From: Clostridia bacterium
GTDB lineage: Bacteria; Bacillota; Clostridia; UBA1381; UBA9506
NCBI GenBank assembly: GCA_017416855.1
Contig: JAFQAZ010000025.1
Coordinates: forward strand, 62,001-126,000
Direction of reading: 5' to 3'
Length of the DNA stretch: 64,000 nt
The notes below the pieces were generated by a model that made no database searches, was not told the origin of the DNA, and saw only the letters and a program-made list of their open reading frames with translations. Shown here in pieces: positions 8,114 to 15,940 of the stretch (positions within the stretch are counted from its first letter, which is position 1; each line of letters starts with the position of its first letter). A program made the position numbers and the translations under genes.

Positions 8114-9418
8114 ATGGATTATTGTTTGGCGATAGATATCGGCGCATCCAGCGGACGTCATATTTTGGGCTGCATGGAAAATGGCGAAATTAAAACACAG
8201 GAAATTTACCGTTTTGAAAACGGCTTTGAAACTGTGGACGGCACCTTTGCCTGGAATGTAGAAAACCTGGTCAGCTCTATTGTAGAGGGTATTAAAAAAT
8301 GCTCTGAGGTGGGTATTATCCCCAAAAGCATTGCCATTGACACCTGGGGTGTTGACTATGTCCTCTTAGACGAAAATAAGAAGGAGATTCTGCCGGCGGT
8401 TGCCTATCGTGATGACAGAACCGTTGGTGTGCCTGAAAAGGTGGATGCCATTATCAGCCGCGAGGAGTTATATGCCAAAACCGGTATTCAGAGAGCAAAT
8501 TACAACACTATTTATCAGCTTTACTGTGATGTGCAGACCGGAAAACTGGAAAAAGCGGCACATTTGTTAATGATGCCGGCGTATCTTTCCTATCGTTTGA
8601 CCGGTGTGATTAAGAATGAATATACCATCGCATCTACCTCTTCTTTGGTGAATGCTGAAACAAGAGACTGGGATGTAGATATTATTAAAAGCCTGGGTGC
8701 TAATCCCGAAATTTTTGCCCCCATTTGCCCCCCGGGCAGCTTTGTTGGTAATTTAAAAGATGAGATTAAGGACTATGTAGGCTTTGATGCCAAGGTGGTG
8801 TTTGCGCCGGCTCATGATACGGCTTCTGCTGTGGCTGCCTGCACCTTCTCTAACCACGGTGTGTTTATTTCTTCCGGCACCTGGAGTTTGGTGGGCGCGG
8901 AAAATAAATATCCTGTTCTGACAAAAGAGGCGATGGAAGCCAACTTTGCCAATGAGGGTGGCGTGAATAACACCTACCGTTTTCTGAAGAATATTATGGG
9001 TATGTGGTTGTTCAAGAATATCAGAAAGAATTTAGATAAGAAGTATACATACGATGAAATGATGTATATGGCTATGGACAGTAGCTATAAAAAGACCTTT
9101 GATCCCAATGATGAGCGCCTTGTGGCACCGGAGAATATGGTTGAAGCAGTACGGGATTGCTTAGGTGAAAAGGATTTACCCATTGCTGATGTGCTTGCCA
9201 GCGTATATCATTCTCTGGCAGCGTCTTATAAACGAGTTGTAGAAGAGATTGAGAAGGTCACCGGCGAAGCTGTGGACGGCATTAATATTGTGGGTGGTGG
9301 CTGTCAGGATACATATTTAAACAAACTGACAGAGGAATATACCGGCAAACCGGTTCGCACCGGCCCCATAGAGGCAACGGCTATTGGCAATTTGAAAACA
9401 CAGTTAAAAGCATTATAA
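8114..9418 (+). CDS. rhaB: Rhamnulokinase (FGGY family)
   Basis: Predicted to phosphorylate L-rhamnulose to rhamnulose 1-phosphate with ATP. The N-terminal FGGY half shows AIDIGASSGRHILG (phosphate 1 loop), SIAIDTWGVDYVLLD and YRDDRT. The C-terminal half shows the ATP-binding elements FISSGTWSLVGAE and NIVGGGCQDTYLN, and then GPIEATAIGN. These are typical of RhaB. At 434 residues it is shorter than the E. coli enzyme (489); it stops soon after ATAIGN, where homologues continue with another helix, so the extreme C-terminus is missing or divergent. It is monocistronic, with its own promoter and terminator; no rhamnose isomerase or aldolase gene is nearby. The ribosome site is GGGAGG. Confidence 0.88.
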   Translation: MDYCLAIDIGASSGRHILGCMENGEIKTQEIYRFENGFETVDGTFAWNVENLVSSIVEGIKKCSEVGIIPKSIAIDTWGVDYVLLDENKKEILPAVAYRDDRTVGVPEKVDAIISREELYAKTGIQRANYNTIYQLYCDVQTGKLEKAAHLLMMPAYLSYRLTGVIKNEYTIASTSSLVNAETRDWDVDIIKSLGANPEIFAPICPPGSFVGNLKDEIKDYVGFDAKVVFAPAHDTASAVAACTFSNHGVFISSGTWSLVGAENKYPVLTKEAMEANFANEGGVNNTYRFLKNIMGMWLFKNIRKNLDKKYTYDEMMYMAMDSSYKKTFDPNDERLVAPENMVEAVRDCLGEKDLPIADVLASVYHSLAASYKRVVEEIEKVTGEAVDGINIVGGGCQDTYLNKLTEEYTGKPVRTGPIEATAIGNLKTQLKAL

Positions 9419-9428
9419 GATACCATTT

Positions 9429-9463
9429 AAATCGGTTGGACATTGTCCAACCGATTTTTTTTA
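9429..9463 (+). terminator. Terminator after rhaB
   Basis: ATCGGTTGGAC and GTCCAACCGAT form an 11-bp perfect stem with a three-base loop, followed by a run of eight T. Confidence 0.9.
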
Positions 9464-9484
9464 TGTAAAAATTTAAAAAATAGG

Positions 9485-9513
9485 TTGACATTTATATTCT
9501 ACAATGGTAGAAT
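9485..9513 (+). promoter_or_regulatory. Promoter of the BlaI-M56/LCP-SLH operon
   Basis: TTGACA (9485-9490) and TAGAAT (9508-9513) are separated by 17 bases. The -10 box lies inside the first predicted BlaI operator. Confidence 0.75.
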
Positions 9514-9533
9514 ATAATAAACTACACGTGTAG
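9496..9533 (+). promoter_or_regulatory. Two BlaI-type operators
   Basis: Operator 1 is ATTCTAC-AATG-GTAGAAT (9496-9513), a perfect dyad overlapping the -10 box. Operator 2 is CTACACGTGTAG (9522-9533), a perfect 12-bp palindrome just downstream. Both resemble the TACA/TGTA dyads bound by BlaI/MecI. Binding by the BlaI encoded immediately downstream is an inference. Confidence 0.72.
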
Positions 9534-9553
9534 AATGAAAATGGAGGGTCAAA

Positions 9554-9925
9554 ATGAAGCATATTAGTATTGGTGAGGCAGAACTGGAAATTATGAAGGT
9601 GATATGGAAGGCAAAAGAGCCGATAACATCATTGGAAATAGGTAGAGCAGTGGAAAACAAGGGATGGAAGAAAACAACCATTGCTACATTTCTTGCAAGA
9701 CTTGTTGAAAAGGGTGCTCTTTCTGCCCAAAAGCAGGGCAAACTTTATTATTACTCTCCGATGATTACAGAAGGAGAATACAAAAAATCTCAGACAAGGA
9801 ACCTAATTAAAACTTTGTATAATGGTTCTTTGAAGGACTTTGCCGTTGCCTTGTTTGAAGAAGAAAGTCTATCGGATCAGGATATAAAGGAGCTCAGAGC
9901 CATTTTTGATGATATGGAGGGCTGA
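9554..9925 (+). CDS. blaI: BlaI/MecI-family transcriptional repressor
   Basis: A 123-residue winged-helix repressor. The DNA-binding half matches BlaI/MecI (ISIGEAELEIMKVIWKAKEPITSLEIG, then KGWKKTTIATFLARLVEKGAL, then YYSPMITEGEY). The C-terminal helical part (about 80-123) is the dimerisation region, where the cognate protease cuts in characterised systems. The stop codon overlaps the first possible ATG of the next gene, so the repressor and its sensor protease are translationally coupled. The two dyads in its own promoter suggest autoregulation. No beta-lactamase gene is in the window, so it probably regulates its own operon rather than beta-lactam resistance. Confidence 0.92.
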   Translation: MKHISIGEAELEIMKVIWKAKEPITSLEIGRAVENKGWKKTTIATFLARLVEKGALSAQKQGKLYYYSPMITEGEYKKSQTRNLIKTLYNGSLKDFAVALFEEESLSDQDIKELRAIFDDMEG

Positions 9926-9927
9926 TG

Positions 9928-12744
9928 ATGACGGAGATTTTTAAAATGTTGTTCTTAATGTCGTGCGCAGGTACAGCTCTGGCGGCTATTCTTGCGGCAG
10001 TCAGACCCATCACAAAGAAACTGTTTTCCAGTAGTTGGCACTATTATATGTGGCTGGTGGTTTTGTGCGTTATGGTGTTACCAATCAGACTACATTTGCC
10101 GGCAACACCGGTAATGCAGTCTGTGCAAAGAGAATCTTATACCGCTTCAAATGAAGAGATGCTCGTTGAAACCTTAGAAGTAGCAGAAAAAGTGGAATCC
10201 GTTACGATAGAAGACGAGGCAATTTTGACAGAAAACGATGAAGCTTATGCTTTTATAGATTTAAACTGGATGCTCTTTTCTTATGTATGGCTGATGGGAA
10301 TGGTTCTTTCGCTCTTGGGAAAAATGATTAGTTATGGCATTTTCATCAGACAAATACATACACATTCTCAGGTGGTTGACTGTCCGGCGATAGTGCAATA
10401 CACCAAGCGAAAAGTTATTGTGAGAGTCAGCGATGGGATATGTTCTCCGCTGATGCTCGGCGTTTGTAAGCCAGTGCTGGTGTTGCCTAAGACAGAGCTT
10501 TCCGAAAAACAGTTACAATACATAATGGCTCATGAATGCACTCATCTTAATCGGCAGGATATTTTATATAAGTGGTTTCTCAGTATCGTTAAAAGCATTC
10601 ATTGGTTTAATCCGTTTATATACCTGATTACCCAACAAATTCATTTGGATTGTGAAATTGCCTGCGATATGGCGGTTGTGCAGCAGATGAATCAAAATGA
10701 AACGAAAGGGTATGTGGAAACGATACTTTTGCTATTAACGACTCAGAATGCGAAGCAAGTACCATTAACAACAGGCATGACCGGCACGAAAAAAACACTT
10801 AAAAAACGGTTTGCTATGATAAAAAATAAAATGACGGTGAAAACATCAATGACGGTGCTATCTGTGATTCTGGCAGTTGTGCTATTAAGCTGCGGCATTG
10901 TTATCAGCGGTGTTTTGAATGGCAAAACGAAGCCTTCGGCAGAGATGGCAACGGGCATACAAACAGACCAACGACGGGGAAACGAATTTAACTTTTTGAT
11001 GCTTGGCATAGACAACAATGGCAGAGCAGATGCTATTATGGTTTTCAATGTTAAAGAGGATGGACTAACAGGGTTATCCTTTCCCAGAAATGTGAACTTT
11101 ACAAGCGGAGAGGAAAGCGGCAGGATGTCTGACCTTTTAGCTAAAGAGAATGGTGACCAGCTGGTGGTTGATGCTATACGATCCTTTGGTATCCCCATGC
11201 ATTATTATGCCAAGGTTAATATTGAAGCGGTTGAAACGTTGATTGACAATGTGGGTGGTCTGCAATTGAATATACCGGAAGATATGGTATATGATGATCC
11301 ATATCAGAATTTACATATTGATATACCGGCAGGTCTTCAACGGCTATCCGGTGAGCAGGTGGGACAGGTTTTGCGATACCGTCGATACCCAAATGGAGAA
11401 GAAGGGCGGAGCATGACCTGGTATACGGTCATGACGGCCTTTGTGAATCAGATTCAACAGGAGAATAAGACAATTGATGTTGGGCAGCTGTATGAAACGG
11501 TTGCAAAGCATATCACGACCAACTATTCCCTTGAGGACTTGATTAAAGACATACCGTGGCTGTCGAACATTAATCGAAATAATGTTGTTTTTGAAGGAAT
11601 GCCCGGACAGAATATTACTAATGCTGATGGAACTTTTGGGTATCAGATTAATATGGCAGAGGCGAAAAGTTTGCTGCGAATTTTTAATGCGGATACCAGT
11701 AATGAACAATTGATTTCAGTTATTCCTTATGAAAATGATGTGATGGGTTTTTCCATTAAACTGCCGGAACGATGGAAGGGTAAATACGATGTGATGCAGT
11801 ATGATAATCAGGTAGTCTTTTTTCATAAAGGTATCTTTTTAAAATATGGAAAGGGATTTGGCCAATTGTTTTCAATTACTAAACTTACACCACCATTAAA
11901 GGAGGAAACGGCTGAACCCGTAGCTTATTTATATTGGGCTAAAGACTATGCTTTTGCCTGGTCTGTTGCATCGGATGTACAACATCCTGTCTGGGCAGAC
12001 AACGATGAGCAAGATGAAAAACTGGCAGAGGATTTTGAGGATATGCTGCGAGATTTGGAGTTTATCAAAAACAGTTTTTCTGTTTTGGCACCTCAGCCAT
12101 CTGAGAACAATATCGCGAGCGACCAGAAGCTACAGGGAAATGCAGAAGAGGCTACGGCTTATAATAAAACAATCCAAATACAAAAAAGGGTACATCCAAT
12201 ATCGGGCGAGGTGAGATACTTTCCTGTTTCTGTGAAGGTGAGTGCTGAAGAAACAACACCTACAGATGCGATAGAATCGATGCCTACAGCTATGCCAGTC
12301 GCGATTAAATCCAATGAAAAATCAGACATACCTTATGTTGGTTTTGAAAATTTAATTTTAGAAAATGCTGATATAGAAAAGATGCAGGCGTTATTGAAAC
12401 AGAAGGGTTCTGTGCAGGGAGGACAGCATTTTACGAAGCTTAGTGAGAGCTATATTGTTAATGACTATAGTTATGAAAATGATTTACAGCATAAAAATAC
12501 AGGAATTACCTGTGATGCCAACGGAAATATTTCGGTTTATTTTGCGGTCAACAGTGATAATTTAGTGGATATTTCCTTCTTTGATTCAGAAACGAAGGAA
12601 AGCGTTGGTTCTTATCTTGTGCTGGCCAATAATGAAAATGCCTATTCCTTTTTAGGGTTTGACCAGAATAAAACCTATGACATCAATATTCAGGGAAAAA
12701 CACAAGGAACTTGGCAAATTGATGGAGAATATCTCGTTTATTAA
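9928..12744 (+). CDS. BlaR1-like M56 sensor protease fused to an LCP domain
   Basis: A 938-residue membrane protein. Residues 1-340 form a BlaR1/MecR1-type M56 unit: hydrophobic helices near 5-27, 38-52, 115-140 and 307-330, and the zinc-protease motif HECTH at 202-206 within KQLQYIMAHECTHLNRQD. In BlaR1 the extracellular part is a penicillin-binding sensor. Here residues about 350-560 instead look like a LytR-CpsA-Psr domain: FLMLGIDNNGRADAIMVF, then LSFPRNVNF (PRD has become PRN), then KVNIEAVETLIDNVGGL, then LRYRRYPNGEEGRS, with the phosphate-binding Arg residues retained. A further roughly 375 residues have a segment FSIKLPERWKGKYDV of unknown role. Two ATGs (9925, 9928) are possible; the second is better spaced from GGAGGG. 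Confidence 0.82.
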   Translation: MTEIFKMLFLMSCAGTALAAILAAVRPITKKLFSSSWHYYMWLVVLCVMVLPIRLHLPATPVMQSVQRESYTASNEEMLVETLEVAEKVESVTIEDEAILTENDEAYAFIDLNWMLFSYVWLMGMVLSLLGKMISYGIFIRQIHTHSQVVDCPAIVQYTKRKVIVRVSDGICSPLMLGVCKPVLVLPKTELSEKQLQYIMAHECTHLNRQDILYKWFLSIVKSIHWFNPFIYLITQQIHLDCEIACDMAVVQQMNQNETKGYVETILLLLTTQNAKQVPLTTGMTGTKKTLKKRFAMIKNKMTVKTSMTVLSVILAVVLLSCGIVISGVLNGKTKPSAEMATGIQTDQRRGNEFNFLMLGIDNNGRADAIMVFNVKEDGLTGLSFPRNVNFTSGEESGRMSDLLAKENGDQLVVDAIRSFGIPMHYYAKVNIEAVETLIDNVGGLQLNIPEDMVYDDPYQNLHIDIPAGLQRLSGEQVGQVLRYRRYPNGEEGRSMTWYTVMTAFVNQIQQENKTIDVGQLYETVAKHITTNYSLEDLIKDIPWLSNINRNNVVFEGMPGQNITNADGTFGYQINMAEAKSLLRIFNADTSNEQLISVIPYENDVMGFSIKLPERWKGKYDVMQYDNQVVFFHKGIFLKYGKGFGQLFSITKLTPPLKEETAEPVAYLYWAKDYAFAWSVASDVQHPVWADNDEQDEKLAEDFEDMLRDLEFIKNSFSVLAPQPSENNIASDQKLQGNAEEATAYNKTIQIQKRVHPISGEVRYFPVSVKVSAEETTPTDAIESMPTAMPVAIKSNEKSDIPYVGFENLILENADIEKMQALLKQKGSVQGGQHFTKLSESYIVNDYSYENDLQHKNTGITCDANGNISVYFAVNSDNLVDISFFDSETKESVGSYLVLANNENAYSFLGFDQNKTYDINIQGKTQGTWQIDGEYLVY

Positions 12745-12756
12745 GGAGTGAATAGA

Positions 12757-13392
12757 ATGAAAAAAGTAATGGCTTTCTTGTTAATGCTCAATATGCTGTG
12801 GGTGACTACGACAGGAACTTTAGGACTTGAGGATATACAAAAGAAAACACTATACGATTTTGAGATTATGGTTGGCGATGAAACAGGGGAATTGCACTTA
12901 GAGCGTACCATTACAAGGGCAGAAGCAGCAAAAATGATATGTGTGGCAGGAAGTGTTACACCACAAACAGTTTTTACAGAAGAGGACGGCTTTCCGGATG
13001 TAAATGTTGAGCATTGGGCGTTTCCTTATGTTTGTGCATTAAAAGAAGCAGGAATTGTAAATGGTGATGAAAACGGACATTTTAATCCTGAAAATGAAAT
13101 TACCAACGAAGAAATTGTGAAAATGATTGTGGCATTGCTGGGATATAGTGAATTAGCAATAGCAAGAGGGGGCTATCCGGCCGGCTACACAGCCCAAGCC
13201 GGTGTTTTGGGCATTACAAAAGGCATGCAGTTTGCGGTGAATGTGCCAGCTGTGCGCCGTGATGTAGCTATCATGATTTATCAGGCTTTGGATGTGCCTT
13301 TGATGGTGATGGACGAGGAAGGTATTTATGTGATTAACAATGGAAAAAATGGAGTGCCGTTGAGAACATTGAGGATGAATATAGGAAGATAA
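12757..13392 (+). CDS. Secreted SLH-domain protein
   Basis: A 211-residue exported protein. The N-terminus is a signal peptide (KK followed by VMAFLLMLNMLWVTTTG). The rest consists of S-layer homology repeats: TITRAEAAKMICVAG near 55-70, then FPDVNVEHWAFPYVCALKEAGIVNGDENGHFNPENEITNEEIVKMIVALLGY, the canonical SLH pattern, and a weaker third repeat (AVRRDVAIMIYQAL). No other domain is visible, so it is probably a wall-anchored protein of unknown role. It begins 12 bases after the M56/LCP gene with AAGGAG upstream, so it belongs to the BlaI operon. A terminator follows directly. Confidence 0.85.
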   Translation: MKKVMAFLLMLNMLWVTTTGTLGLEDIQKKTLYDFEIMVGDETGELHLERTITRAEAAKMICVAGSVTPQTVFTEEDGFPDVNVEHWAFPYVCALKEAGIVNGDENGHFNPENEITNEEIVKMIVALLGYSELAIARGGYPAGYTAQAGVLGITKGMQFAVNVPAVRRDVAIMIYQALDVPLMVMDEEGIYVINNGKNGVPLRTLRMNIGR

Positions 13393-13396
13393 ATTT

Positions 13397-13435
13397 AAAG
13401 ACTGTAGAAGAATTTTTTTCTACAGTCTTTTTTAA
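13397..13435 (+). terminator. Terminator of the BlaI operon
   Basis: AAAGACTGTAGAA and TTCTACAGTCTTT form a 13-bp perfect stem followed by a T run. Confidence 0.9.
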
Positions 13436-13485
13436 AACTTTTCTTGGGACGTAGGGTACGCCGAGAGGTGAAGTTTATTCAAAGC
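13434..13485 (+). repeat. Dispersed imperfect palindrome, copy B (partial)
   Basis: GACGTA...GTACG...GAGAGGTGAAGTTTATTCAAAGCA matches the right two thirds of the palindrome found at 3525-3593 and 17073-17138. The left arm is degenerate and merges with the preceding terminator. Confidence 0.5.
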
Positions 13486-13497
13486 ATAAAGAATAAA

Positions 13498-13532
13498 AAA
13501 TAGGCATTCTCTTTTGTAGTGAATGCCTATTT
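13498..13532 (-). terminator. Terminator of the minus-strand catabolic operon
   Basis: AAATAGGCATTC and GAATGCCTATTT form a 12-bp stem. On the minus strand it is followed by a T-rich run, so it probably ends the M24-to-PHP transcript. Confidence 0.78.
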
Positions 13533-13591
13533 ATAAATTAAATTTAAGTTATATATCTTTGTGCGTTCTGTGCCTTTTGCTACAGCCTATG

Positions 13592-14713
13592 TTACATTCT
13601 TTCGTGTTTAATTAAGTCCCAGGCTGCCTGTACCAGGTTAGCAAAGGTGGGATTTTTCAATGCTTCGCAGATGAAGGACTGGCGGGGGGAGTTAATATCC
13701 TCACCGCAGATTTCCATCAGATTATATTGTGCACAAAGATCTCTGACGCGCATCAGCTGATCCATAGTGTTGCGGGTGGGCATATAAGTAACAGCCTTAA
13801 AGCCTAAGGAAGAAATTTCTTCAAACAAAAGGGGCAGGTAGTCATCTTCAAATTTTTGTGCCCGTTTATCACCGGTGACGCTGTCTCCCACATCGCCTAA
13901 GTAAGCATAAGCAGAAATGCCGCCCACTTCGTCAGCTAATTTGATGTATTCAGAAACGTGGGGACATTCATCGGTTGCATCAATATAAAAGTCCTTGACG
14001 AAGTGGCCTTTTAATACGCCCAAGAGGTCATATTGTTTTACATCGTTTTCAGGGTCTGTGAGCATGGCTCGCACCTTGTCAGATACAGGGATGTTGATGC
14101 TTTCTAAGTAGGCAACGATATCCGGATGTGCTTCAAGCAGTTTACCGGCCAGAGCAAAGAGAATATGACGCTCCGTTACACTACCGCCTTCTTTGTGCTT
14201 GGAGAGGGGGAGAACATCGGCATCAAAGTCGATGGTCACATCTGTTAAGGTGTTGATTTTATCCACCATCTTCCGGTTGCGCAGATTGCGCTTTTCGTTA
14301 TAGGGAGCAAAGAACTCTGCCACACGCTCAATGTTCTTGTGAGGAATGGAGTGAATGGTCACATAAGCTACACCGCATTGATCGGGGTTGTTAATTCGTT
14401 TGCCGGCAAGACGGGTACCGTCAAAGCTGACGCGGCATTCGCAACCAACGGTGGTGGGCAGGTCGGCAATTTCACCGGCGCGAATAAATTCACGGCAGCC
14501 GGATACAGAGTCGTGATCCATAATGCCGGCGGTGTCGAGACCTGCTTTTTTTGCCATATAGACAGCCTTGGTAGGGGAATAGGGAGAGAAGGAATAGAAG
14601 GTGTGAATGTGGTTATTCACATTGCCGGAGGGTTCTTGCTTCGGCAGGTCTTTCACCAGTTCCTCTAAAGCAGCCAAACGGACATTTATATCACTATGGT
14701 TTAATCTTTCCAT
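13592..14713 (-). CDS. PHP-domain metal-dependent phosphoesterase-like protein
   Basis: A 373-residue cytosolic protein with the PHP fold. Motif I is seen as NNHIHTFYSFSPYSP (about residues 33-47), followed by KKAGLDTAGIMDHDSV (motif II, with the Asp-His-Asp typical of the family). Later segments include GGISAYAYLGDVGDS and a C-terminal GEDINSPRQSF, probably the last metal-binding motif. PHP proteins hydrolyse phosphoesters, such as histidinol phosphate or cyclic and sugar phosphates; the substrate is unknown here. It is the last gene of the minus-strand operon, 13 bases after the SDR gene. A role on a sugar phosphate made by the operon is inferred from context only. Confidence 0.82.
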   Translation of the reverse strand: MERLNHSDINVRLAALEELVKDLPKQEPSGNVNNHIHTFYSFSPYSPTKAVYMAKKAGLDTAGIMDHDSVSGCREFIRAGEIADLPTTVGCECRVSFDGTRLAGKRINNPDQCGVAYVTIHSIPHKNIERVAEFFAPYNEKRNLRNRKMVDKINTLTDVTIDFDADVLPLSKHKEGGSVTERHILFALAGKLLEAHPDIVAYLESINIPVSDKVRAMLTDPENDVKQYDLLGVLKGHFVKDFYIDATDECPHVSEYIKLADEVGGISAYAYLGDVGDSVTGDKRAQKFEDDYLPLLFEEISSLGFKAVTYMPTRNTMDQLMRVRDLCAQYNLMEICGEDINSPRQSFICEALKNPTFANLVQAAWDLIKHERM

Positions 14714-14726
14714 TGGTTGTTTCTCC

Positions 14727-15890
14727 TTATTTCAGCATATTCTGACCACCGGTAACGGGAATAGCCTGACCGGTTTCATACATCTGTTCCATGCAGTAGT
14801 AAATAGCTTTCATAACGTCTTCCGGACGGCAACCACGGTTCATGGGCACCTTGGCTTCGTAGAACTTCTTCACATCAGCAACAGTTTTGGCACCGGGAAC
14901 CTTGCCGGCATCTAAGTACTGTTTAAAGAGGCCTTTTTCAGGGTCGCACCACAGGGGACCATCTAAGAAGTTACCGGGACAAACGGAGTTCACCTTAATG
15001 TTAAAGGGAACCAGCTCCAAAGCAAAGCTCTGGGTTAAACCAATACCACCGAACTTACTGCCGGCATAAGCAAAGTTTTTGTTGCTGCCGGTTAAGCCGG
15101 ATTTGGAGTTAATCTGGATAATATCCATAAAGTATTCGGGGTTGAAACGGTTCTGAATTTTCATCACCTTGGAAGCATATTTTGCACAGATGAAGTAAGC
15201 ATTGTAGTTAACTTTGGTGACTAAGTCAAAGTTTTCCAAGGTCATTTCATCTAAGCTTCCGGCACGAACAATGCCTGCATTGCTGATGAAGGCATCCAGA
15301 CCGCCGAAGGTTAATACGGTCTGATCAATCATAGCTTTGACAGAATCGGCATCAGAAACGTTAACGGAAACGGCAAAGGCTTTGCCGGCACCGTATTTGG
15401 CAGAGAGTTCATCAGCGTTTTTCTTTGCCAGTTCTACGTTTAAGTCAGCGATGACAACGTTTGCGCCATCTTTCATCAGTTCTTCGGCAATACCCAGACC
15501 AAAGCCCTGAGCACTACCGGTTACGATGATGATTTTTTCGGCTACGCGGCCGCTGGGTGCAGGGGCGTCAACTGTTTTGCCGTTTGTTAAAGTGGCTTTT
15601 TTGTTGTCTGCTTCTGCTTTTGTGTTGCCGATAGCATACACACCTAAACCTTCGACAGCAACCAGTTCAGGGGTAGCACCTTTCAGTGCATTTTCCAAAA
15701 CAGCAAACTGTTCTTCTAAGTCCTCTTTTGCTTCAATGAAGAGAGCGGAGGAAAGAGCTGATTCATTTGCAATATCCTTGCCGGGGATGAAGGTGACAAC
15801 AGGCTTTGTCAGCATACGGATGGCAAGGGATAAAGCAACGGCTTTATCAGTATCAAATTCTGCTTTAAAATTCATTTTTTCCAAAGACAT
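14727..15890 (-). CDS. SDR-family dehydrogenase with an N-terminal extension
   Basis: A 387-residue protein. The C-terminal 255 residues are a classical short-chain dehydrogenase: VTGSAQGFGLGIAEEL (NAD(P)-binding TGxxxGxG), a Rossmann acidic residue in VVIADLN, NAGIVRAG, the active-site Ser in INSKSGLTG, and Tyr-x3-Lys in YAGSK. The N-terminal 125 residues (KPVVTFIPGKDI, then PELVAVEGLGVYAIGNTKAEA) resemble the linker between aldolase and dehydrogenase parts in bifunctional rhamnulose-1-phosphate aldolase/lactaldehyde dehydrogenases, but no aldolase domain remains. Sorbitol-6-phosphate dehydrogenases are the other likely relatives. The start is the ATG after AAAGGAAAA. It probably oxidises or reduces a sugar-derived alcohol or ketone. 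Confidence 0.83.
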   Translation of the reverse strand: MSLEKMNFKAEFDTDKAVALSLAIRMLTKPVVTFIPGKDIANESALSSALFIEAKEDLEEQFAVLENALKGATPELVAVEGLGVYAIGNTKAEADNKKATLTNGKTVDAPAPSGRVAEKIIIVTGSAQGFGLGIAEELMKDGANVVIADLNVELAKKNADELSAKYGAGKAFAVSVNVSDADSVKAMIDQTVLTFGGLDAFISNAGIVRAGSLDEMTLENFDLVTKVNYNAYFICAKYASKVMKIQNRFNPEYFMDIIQINSKSGLTGSNKNFAYAGSKFGGIGLTQSFALELVPFNIKVNSVCPGNFLDGPLWCDPEKGLFKQYLDAGKVPGAKTVADVKKFYEAKVPMNRGCRPEDVMKAIYYCMEQMYETGQAIPVTGGQNMLK

Positions 15891-15940
15891 AATCGTATTT
15901 TCCTTTCTGTTTGGTTCTGTTTTCCACTATTGTATCACAA

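Noticed and set aside
9554-12744. Beta-lactam resistance locus
   Set aside because: BlaI and M56 parts are present, but there is no penicillin-binding sensor domain and no beta-lactamase; the MBL-fold protein at 22423 is in an unrelated operon and lacks a signal peptide.
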